A stretch of DNA of 64,000 bases from Rhyzopertha dominica (taxonomy: Eukaryota > Arthropoda > Insecta > Coleoptera > Bostrichidae): assembly GCA_025024175.1 (NCBI GenBank), contig QCXZ01000001.1, forward strand, positions 26,654,942 to 26,718,941. The letters are read 5' to 3'. The translations under genes and the position numbers were made by a program. The notes under the pieces were generated by a model. The model was not told the DNA's origin. It saw only the letters and a program-made list of their open reading frames with translations, and searched no databases. This document shows positions 55,301 through 64,000 of this stretch, piece after piece (the first letter of the stretch is position 1; each line of letters begins with the position of its first letter).

Positions 55301-57729
55301 AGCAATACTTTTTCAGAAATAGTTTGCCTGAATACTCAATTAAATATTTCTTATAATCTATACTATTACTCGAGTTTTATAGCTTACAAACTTGATAATA
55401 GGCGGTCGTGATTTACTGCCTCCCTGTCACCTCAGCCAATGCTCTCTGTCGATCGCCTCAGCACGGATGGGCCTCATCTTTTCCTTTGGCAACTGCACAA
55501 ATGCTCCATTAAATGTCATCACCTTCTGCGATGTTAGCCAACCCATACAGTCTTAATTTGTTACGACCGCTATGTTGTTCTCACTTACCTAAAACAACTT
55601 TCGAATGTTCATTTTCTTTTTCCACATCATCAGTCTTGGTTTTTACAGCTGTCATTCATATCCACAAAGTGTTTGATCCTACTTGTTCGCGGCACGTTTT
55701 TTTGCAGGTCATTTCTGACCAATTACTTAACCATTCGACCATTCGAACTATGTTTGCACAAATTCACTGCCGAATAAAGAACCCGCGTGAAAACACAATT
55801 GGACACATGCAGAAATACCAAATATCCGACAAATTTGTAATCTTATGAATCACTTGAGACAAAATTTTAGTACAATTAAACTAAACAATGAATAAATAGG
55901 AAATTAGCGGTAATATAAAATTTCAAAACATATTAAGTCGTTCAAGCAACAAGCTTTTTTATTTCCATTCTTTTCAGCCTCTGCCACATTAAGAGCATCA
56001 GAGCAATTTCATATAAGTACTATAATATGTGAAATCGCGTCCACCAAAGCACAACATCCAAGCAGTTTCATTACGAGAAACAAACCCTTTACAAAACGTA
56101 AACCACAAGATAAGCCGAAAGCAGTGGAACTGCGGAACTTGACCGCGTATCCGCAAAACCAGACCAACTTCCGTTGCACCACGTTCCGACGTCACTTCTC
56201 CAGCGAGGATATCCGTTACAAGACGCCACCCCCTGTCGTTATGTGAAATCTGCACGTTAGCATCTACATGGTCTTCCTACTACGATAAATTATCTGGAGC
56301 GAAGAGCAGGTAGCTTTAGGGGGCGTGTATCTTGCAAACAGAAATTGGATGAAATAACAGTCAAGTAGGTGCAACGTGTAGTGCAGGTCAGTGATGGAAA
56401 GCTTCTCAATAACTAGACCTCATTAAATACAGATGTATGTAAAGTTTTAAGTTTTGTCTGTTTGTAACAGACTTTACAAAAAATGAATCTATTTGAAAAT
56501 CATTCTTCAAAATGTTGGAAAACGCTACTCTCACCACAAGGTATGCAATTTGTCTCGTAGAAAGTATTTCGTTAGACCTAATCTATTTATAGATATAAAT
56601 ATAATAAAATAATGTTTTAAGTCTACATATTTGGAATGCTTTCCATGCAAAACATAGTTTTCTATATACTTAGAATGTCAGTCAAATATATGTATAATAA
56701 TAACAAAATTAAGTCTATGCCATGTCGCCTGTGTCAAAACAATCTGTGAACAGCTGTTTCAGCTTATAAAGTCTCCTCAGCATAGCTATAGTCCCAACGC
56801 AGACAGCAGCATATCTGGCTTCCTTTATATACGCCAAAGTAGGCGATGTGTATGCGAGAATCAGAATGTGGATCACACCGTGCCATCTAGAGGCAATTTA
56901 ACGGTATTATCCACTCGTCTGTAGGAAACTAATCTGAACGGTAGCCCACTGCGCTGTGGGCGTTTAAAATTGTAATTCTCGCAAATATATGCAAGTCTAC
57001 TAATTTTTCTAGAGGTTTGGCTCTTGTCTGAACGTGATGATGACATAATAAGCACGCACAATTCGAAATAATTGCGCTGAATAGATTACTCGCCACATTT
57101 TGCATTTAACAAATGCTATTTAAAAGTACGAGAATGACAAAATTACTACAAAATCACAATAAGATCACAGGACCCCATATTGATTATACAAACAGAAAGT
57201 TGACGAGGTCCACAGAGTATATAGGAATTCCCAGGCAAGGAAGTCTCACTCCATTCTTAATTATTTTAGGTCCGTTACCCCAATGCTAATTGGTATGTTA
57301 GTGAAAATATCAATCCACATTGAAATTCTAATGGTCAGCTCCATATGATGCCTAACCGGTATCAACCATAGACCTAATAATATAGTAGGTGTAACGCTTA
57401 TTTCCACTCCACATCATGACATCAGTCTGCCAGTGCACTGCTCCTAAAAATTGACTTGCTACTTAATATTTTAACCAAATTAAGCCTCATTTAAATAAAC
57501 TGAAATATATTTAATCGGATTTTCAGAAGACTTTGTATACTGACACTTTTAACAGCTTTATGGGTTCTAATTCGTGCTGATAATGCTTTTACTTGATGCC
57601 TAAAACTTAAATAAATTGACTTTCATAACTGTTAGTTCGGATGGATTTTTGCTCGCAACAACTAATATTTTTAAAAGTTTCGTGTTTTTCTGTATTAATT
57701 GTTAAAATGTAACGCCAATTTAGAAATAT
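55301..57729. other. about 2.4 kb with no recognisable gene
   Basis: GC-balanced stretches at 55420-55810 and 56030-56280 contain frames of 85-111 codons without known domains. A short 'GIPRQGSLTPFLIIL'-like translation near 57225-57270 recalls an RT motif but has no supporting neighbours. Confidence 0.4.
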
Positions 57730-57965
57730 GGTACGAAGAAGGTTGGAGTTATCGTTCAATATGTGATAGATTCTGTGCATTCCATAACAGTATCATGCAC
57801 AGTTGAACGATCCTTGTAGGAAAACATATTACAAATGAATAAAGTAGAAATCGTGTTATAACTTGAAGATAGTCTCTTGAGGCTATCCGCCATAAGACAA
57901 CGATTCGCAACAACAAGAATGTTGCAGTTACAACTTCAAAACGCACATGGCATCGATTAAGCTTG
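57730..57965 (+). pseudogene. Tc1-like transposase N-terminal remnant
   Basis: Plus-strand frames read 'EEGWSYRSICDRF' (about 57738-57777), like the first helix-turn-helix of Tc1-type transposases, and, in another frame, 'RQRFATTRMLQLQLQNAHG' (about 57895-57952), like the second ('R.RFATAR.LQ..L..A.G'). The basic linker between them is broken, and no catalytic core follows. Confidence 0.5.
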
Positions 57966-60731
57966 CTTGACAATTGTTTGACGACTTATTAGAGAAGGTC
58001 ATTAGCATGGGTTAAATGAGTTCCGGATGAAAATTGTGAAATACACTTTCCTATAAATTTTACTTTATTTAAAATTTCTATTTTAGGTGTGCACTCATAA
58101 TCAACCAGCTAAATGTATGAGAGGTAGGAAGAACTCAGAGTTGGCAGCCAAGGACCAGGGGGGTGGGCAGCCCCCCTCCCCGCCTTTTTTCGGTATGCAC
58201 GGCTTGCGGGCTCTTTAGATTACATGTCTGTAAACTTAATTTTTCCAAAAAATCCCAGTGACGTATTTCCGTCCACGAAACCGACCCCATTACGCAATAG
58301 TTCCTTTATCTCTTGACGCTTCAGGAGTTCGTTGTCGCAAGAGCAACGTTTCGCGTTGGGTGAAATGGCCAGCACAGCACGCATTATAACTTAACTTGCG
58401 TCATTCGGCCCATGACCAGCATACGTAATGAGGGCCGCCGTGCATTTTAAATCAGTCGTGATTTATTGCATCTGCCTGCCAGAAGATACGGCTGAAAAGC
58501 TCCGCCATCGCAGAAGGATTTCTGGCGAACGGTCGTTTGCAAGTTTGCTGGTTATAAACTGCCCTAATGCGTATCAAGAACAAATCGAGGCTGAAATGGC
58601 CTAGGACGTCTGTAATACAAATCCGGATGTGCAGGTATTTCAGGGATACGGCTGAAAGGAAACGGACTGTCAGCAGTTTGAGAGATGAGGTCCTGGGAGA
58701 TGGAATTTGCAGGACCCAAGCTGCCTCACTCCACCTCAAGCTTAATTGCCAGTCGGAATAGTCAGGTACAACATGAATATTGCAACAAATCAATTTTTTA
58801 ATCCAAGCAAGCAATGACAAGCAAATAATACAATGAAATTATTGTCAGGTTAGCCATGATCATATCTAACCAAACAAAACACTGTTCCATCAACAATATA
58901 CAAGAACATAATCGTATGACTACCAGGAGCTTTTCAAAATAGAAGAAAGTAAGTTGTTATTGCGCGAAGACTACATTTTCTTGTATAACTTTATATTTTA
59001 ATGAAATACTTTAACTGGATGATATTCCCACCTGAGGTAAGTGAAAAAACACATTTTTTGCCGAATTATACAGGGTGTCATAATTAAAATATATTCCGAT
59101 AATTACGTACAAGCTGTATGATTGTTACTAGGGTTTATTCAAATAAAAACTATAATTAGTTAGGTATGTATGTATTTATTAGAAAAAGGTAAATAATTAT
59201 TAGTAGTAAGGAATATTTTAAATACAATAAATCTACTTCTGCTTCAATACCATCATTTCGGATAGGAAGACCCACGATCATGTTTTTTGTTTTGTAACAG
59301 CCCATTTTCCCAAAATTTCGTAATTACCCAATAATCATGAAATATTATACATAATATTGCTGAAATATTTATTTACTTCTATTTCCACAATTTTCAGTTG
59401 TAATGTTTTGTAAATAAGTAATTCATAAGAAAAAAATAAATTTGCAATATCAATCAACCAATCCAATCCATCATGTGCCTTGATACGCTCCAACAATCTC
59501 CTGGCCCGCTGTGATCGTTAAAAACCTTAGCATTGTCCTTAATAAATAAAGTTGAAGGTAATACGTCTTCATTATTTGGGAATCTATGGAATGTAATTTT
59601 TTATTCGCCCTCCTTTCGCCTGCAACCAGGAACCATACATGTCCGAACAATAACTGATGATTTTATATACAATAACTGGTTTGACTTAATATAAATTAAA
59701 TCAGTGCTTATCACTGTATATTATACACTGATTTCTAGATAACCGGATGTCGCTTATATACCAAAATGCATGTAAATTATTTGTGATAGATTTAAGTCAC
59801 CTTAGCGCCTCTAGCCGCTGGTCCTCGTACCTACTAAAATTTTGACAAAGGTTCGCTTCTGCGATACATATGACGTTAATGATTGAAGGTTAAAATCGTG
59901 AATCTTTATAAAAGTCCGCATTAACAATATGCATTATACTATTATACACCTTCCTCAGTAAGTAGCAAAGCACGTGGTGTTCGTTTTTGTTACTGGGTGG
60001 CATATTCGACACCCACGGCGATTATATAACTTAAGTATGGTGCATTGCGAATTTTGTAAAAAAAAGATCTACTACATCGAAGCAACTCTCATTCCACTTG
60101 TAAGTGTCTTAGTTTTATAGTAATTGTATGCAGTCAATACAACTCATCACCTGTCTGCAGATTTCCAAAAGATGATCGTTGTAGTGTTTGAGTGAGAAAC
60201 ATGTGCCGTACAAACTGAATGTTACTTTTACTCATATAGTCATATTATATAGTTAAGGATCTAACCTAAAATTTGAACGCGCCGTTAAATTGATAGTACG
60301 AGTACCAGCGGCGTGGTGGCGCACGAGTTTCTACTTACTTACACAGTTTTGAATTACTTATACGATATCCAGTTATTTAGAGATCAGTGATATTATACTT
60401 AACTGTACACCTACACCACAACGGCTGTAAGTCGTCAAAATTTGACAGATTATATACAGCAAAAAAGCGCCAACTTGGCATCAATCGATCACTTCCAGCA
60501 ATAGTAATGAAGATGCTTCCAAAGCGGTAAGCAAATTCTTAACACATAAGCAAGTTTCTCACCTCTTCTGATGGTACCACGCTATATTAGGCAATGTGGT
60601 GTGTCGTGTATGTGTGTCCGTTAGTCAATGGTCCGCCCATAGCGTAGGTCCGGACGATACAGGTTACTAGTTACTAATCTAACACAGACGGTTCTTTTAC
60701 TTTGCTTATGACTAAAAAGTAATAAATAAAA
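57966..60731. other. about 2.8 kb with no recognisable gene
   Basis: A GC-rich patch near 58155-58190 (gggcagcccccctccccgcc) and a balanced segment 58250-58760 are unassigned. In the latter a 122-codon minus frame (58452-58820) shows no domain. 'tatacagggtgtcataatta' at 59068 is another ACAGGGTGT-type repeat end. Confidence 0.4.
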
Positions 60732-60935
60732 AATATTTTTTTAAAGAATGCTAATATGGTGAAATCCTAAAAAGTAGAAAACATGAACAAATTCGAATAT
60801 CAATTACAAGCATTATCGGAAGTTGAAATTTACACCCGAGAATGTTTTTAATTGTAAAAAAATATTTTTATTTTACCATATCCCGGAGATACTTTTTAGG
60901 ACGCCATCACAAAAGCATTCTTTTTTAAAAATATA
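60732..60935. repeat. MITE-like element with about 45-bp inverted repeats
   Basis: 60732-60776 and 60890-60934 are imperfect reverse complements (shared 'aaagaatgct', 'gatgg/atggtg' and 'cctaaaaagta'), enclosing about 110 bp. The total is near 204 bp and no coding sequence is present. Confidence 0.6.
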
Positions 60936-61579
60936 TTGTTTATACATAAATTTTTTAATATTGTAATGTAAAGGATTGCTGGGATGCTTTATCCATATAT
61001 GGTTTTGTTTACTTCACAAGTGCCATTTCATCGCATAAATTACATCAAAGAAAAAATTACAAGTCTTATGCCCTGTCAAAGCTCACCCCACTACTGCTTT
61101 ATCTAGTAGGGGATGATAAATCTTCAGGGTTCATAAAAGACTGGCCACGACAATAAATTTTCTTAAAGCACGTGATTCTTCGACGGTGTCTCAGTCACTG
61201 CGAGTTTTAAAACTTCTACTGCACATATGCATATAGCTATATGTGTCAGGTGCCGTTAAAGCGAAATTTGTAGACGATAGCAGAGAGAAACTCCTCGAGA
61301 AATTCGCGTTAAATTCAATAAGCGGACGTAAATCTCTGGAGTGTAGAGCTTTGCACGAGCTTACGCAAACTCTTGCCTTGCGCGTCCCGTATGGATGCCT
61401 CCTCATATAACAGTCATGTACTATGACCACTTATAGCCAGTGCTTGTGTCCTCAGGCATGTGATTCCTTAATAATACTTCTTGTAAAGTTATATTTAAAC
61501 TGACCTGATAATTAATGAGGTAGCTTGGTATCAAGCTGATTGTTTTAAACATATGTGGTTTGTCTCACTCGATTTGTCA
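60936..61579. other. no recognisable gene
   Basis: A 79-codon minus frame (61191-61430) has no known domain. Confidence 0.4.
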
Positions 61580-61622
61580 GATAACTCTGACGATCGTTTC
61601 AACTAAACGGTCATCATCAAAG
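61580..61622 (-). repeat. hammerhead-like/Penelope-type motif remnant
   Basis: On the minus strand TTTGATGATGACCGTTTAG is followed by TTGAAACGATCGTC. The TGATGA...GAAAC...GTC order recalls hammerhead-bearing ends of Penelope-like elements, but C3 is T and stem II is weak. Confidence 0.25.
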
Positions 61623-63142
61623 AGAAAACAGCGTTATACGGGAAAAGTTCCTAATTTAGATACTACTTCCTCAAGTTTCGAAAAAATGTAAAAGAATGTT
61701 TCTGACGGTGATAGAAAGTTGTAATAACATAGCACTGTTTGCTTACATTTTTTTTTCGAAAATAGTTGAAGAAGTCCTGCTATTGGCAAGCACCTGCCTG
61801 CACCTAAATGTTATTCCAAAGTGAAAATTAATTTGCCTTTAAAGAGATTGCTAAAGGTAACTACTAACAACCATATCATATAGCTCAATAGCGAGATATA
61901 CAAAATAATGGTCCAACTTTTTTGAAATAGGAGTATTTTTTAAAGTACGTCTTTAGAATCTTCTTGGTTTGATGCACATTGTTTATATCACAGGTCTTCT
62001 GTTGTTTTCTCTCTCGATGGTGGTTTGTTTTCAAGAATAGATTTTCCTTATAGAGGAAATTGCAAACTCTCACAGTAATAATTATGATATCACTAAAAAG
62101 CTCGTAGAACACTCTAAAAAGTGAACAATTATAATTAGTTGTCAAGACATACTGTTACGAGTACGGGTTCAAAATTTTTGGATGGAAAGTGGCTTGCGTT
62201 TAATGCAAGTTGGTGCTTAAATTAATAATTTATGCACGCTCTCCGCCAAATACAAATAAAAAACCTACATACACATAGTTGCCAGTGTTTCTGCCACGAA
62301 AATGGCCTTTATCAAGGTGAGTTTTGTAACGCCACAATTATCGGTAGACATACACCGAGTATTGCAGCAGGATCTCTGTCACAATCCACTCATGGAAATT
62401 CTGGTACAATCACAAAACTTTTATATTAAAGTATCTACTACTGCAAAATTAATAGTAATAGATAGCGTATCACTGAAGAGCTTTTGAAATATGGAATCTA
62501 ATTCATTTAACATTTTGGACAGGAAGCATCATTTTTTTCATAATATGTTTGCATATGTACTTTTCCTTTATAATCACTAATTAGTCTTATCTCCAGTAAT
62601 ATTATTTATTCGTACAGGTTGTCCCAACAAAAATTTTAACTCCCATTTTGTCAAAGTTTGTAAAAATACTAAAACAGGTCAATTTTAAATTGAATGGAGG
62701 GAGCAAATTGCATCTTGGTTTTAAAGTTATTTCTGCATGCCTCTAGCGTCCAAACCCACTGCTTTAAAAAATTTAAATAACGTTAAAAATGTAAACAAGT
62801 TTTTTGCGTGGATGGAATAATAAATGTTGATTCCATAATTTATTGTGGTTAAGTTAGAAACAAAATGCCATGATTTTTCTACTGTGCAAATAACATCACG
62901 TGTGTCACTGTGACTGCTAAACTCTTCTATTAAAAACATAATGGAACAGCAAGTAGCATGTGACCACCCACTGAGCAAAAAACATTTATGCAATGTTTAA
63001 ACAACCTTTAAAAGTTACTTGCAATGTTTCGATTTTATTAAATTTAATGTTGTAACAAGGTTCCCATGGTGCTCCAAAAAAACTTGAATTAAAGTTGCAC
63101 TGTAAAGTTTTTAAAAACGTTTATGAAATGTTCAAGCTACAG
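61623..63142. other. about 1.5 kb with no recognisable gene
   Basis: AT-rich. 'acaggttgtcccaacaaaaa' at 62616 resembles the ACAGGGTGT family of repeat ends. A pair of overlapping plus frames at 62232-62487 has no domain. Confidence 0.4.
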
Positions 63143-63397
63143 GTCACTTCCTTTGGGAAGTAGATCCCATTAAGGCAGCTAGGTGGCTTTGTCATCATGT
63201 CAGTGTAATGCTGACAGATGGCATTGCCATTTAATTTCTTACATCATACCAAGTCCTTGGTATATAGGCAAAACCAGTTCTATGCCGTGCTGTTTGCACT
63301 AGACCTAAACTGCATTGATGAGTTATAATGATAGGGAATAGATGTATCTGCAGATGGTTGCGGTGCAGGCAGCACAGTATAGACATGCATTTTATGT
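63143..63397 (+). repeat. dispersed repeat, third copy of the 326-bp family
   Basis: Aligns with 48765-49016: the 'ggtggctttgtcatc' module first, then 'atcataccaag' (63243), 'tataggcaaaaccagttcta' and 'gcactagacctaaactgca', ending 'gacatgcatttt'. The module order matches one period of the tandem array. Confidence 0.75.
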
Positions 63398-64000
63398 TTC
63401 ATATTTTTACTAAAAATAAAAGTGAAATTCTACTTTATATAAACANAGGTCCGAAAATGCGTCATTTTTTATATCAAGGGTGATTATTGAGTCCATTTTT
63501 TAACTTTTCAGTTTAAAATAAAATTAAGTTTAAAAGTAGAAAAAAAATCCGCGTCCTTCTCACATCGCCGCTCCGGCTTTGGAAACGATCGAAGCACTAC
63601 TACACGCTAAATTATAGGTCGTTGTCTATTATGACAGCCTTTCAACAATCACAAAACACTGGAAAATTAAACAAGAATATTGTACTTCGAAAGCCCTGTA
63701 AATAAAAAAATGTAACAAACAATAACAAATGTACATAATTTAAAGTTAAAAATTTTCTTTAATCCTGTTAATGGCTTCTACCTAAACTTGTTTGGGTGTG
63801 ATTAATTCAATATTTACTGTATCAAGATGTGTAATTCTGAATAATACTGTATAAACTCGCAAAGCTCATTTTGACTAATGGACCGGAGAGATAGAAAACG
63901 TTTCAAATAAAAAATTATACACCCAGTGTTTATAGACCTAGACAGCTCGTTTATGCACAGGACAATTCAGAATTAAAAACTGTGTTAGAATATGCAATTA
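63398..64000. other. right edge, no recognisable gene
   Basis: AT-rich apart from a short GC-richer patch at 63550-63600. Confidence 0.4.

Noticed and set aside
55513..55848. 111-codon plus-strand frame
   Set aside because: No domain or conserved motif; ends in AT-rich sequence without support.
57225..57270. Translation 'GIPRQGSLTPFLIIL' resembling an RT motif
   Set aside because: No other RT block nearby in any frame, so a LINE call is not justified.
58452..58820. 122-codon minus-strand frame
   Set aside because: No recognised domain and no credible exon boundaries; kept only as an unassigned balanced segment.

Overview
The window looks like AT-rich, gene-poor nuclear DNA from an arthropod, most likely an insect. 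The evidence is a BEL/Pao element, a copia-type element primed by a half tRNA-iMet, several arthropod-type IS630/Tc1-mariner remnants, LINE debris, and only one sequence that resembles a host coding exon. No operons, rRNA or intact tRNA genes, or CRISPR arrays were seen. Scattered N bases are assembly ambiguities.

Layout. 1-16 kb is mostly unassigned DNA with LINE remnants at 470-1505 (-) and 9480-10255 (+), a duplicated 'ACAGGGTGTT' repeat at 8500-9080, and an IS630-like transposase scrap at 11525-11740 (-). At 16.27-20.17 kb a decayed hAT transposase is split by a dead copia element with two LTRs, a decayed target duplication and an internal deletion that removed the RT active site. At 22.6-24.1 kb an IS630-like transposase remnant (+) lies beside a LINE remnant (-). 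From 27 to 38 kb there are three copies of a short repeat carrying a hammerhead-ribozyme motif (27.2, 33.1 and 36.2 kb), a KRBA2-like integrase relic (33.6-34.2 kb), and two more IS630-like relics (31.3 and 37.0 kb).

The main coding feature is an apparently intact BEL/Pao retrotransposon at 38665-44729 on the minus strand. It has identical 315-bp LTRs, a 5-bp target duplication (ATCAC), a PBS, a polypurine tract and one uninterrupted 1732-codon gag-pol ORF. It is nested in an older dispersed repeat, and both flanks of that repeat recur in inverted orientation at 52.4 and 54.5 kb around a 1.75-kb TIR element. At 46.0-46.5 kb (-) a GC-rich block looks like a TATA promoter, 5'UTR and first coding exon (signal peptide, splice donor) of an unidentified secreted or membrane protein. 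This would make the BEL element intronic to that gene if its next exon lies downstream.

The rest (47-64 kb) holds a DDE transposase tail, a 326-bp partly tandem repeat with a distant third copy, a near-perfect 58-bp inverted repeat with hammerhead-like ends, a small MITE, a Tc1-like relic, tRNA-like SINE heads, and long AT-rich stretches with nothing recognisable. The most interesting signals are the hammerhead-bearing repeats and the young BEL/Pao insertion.
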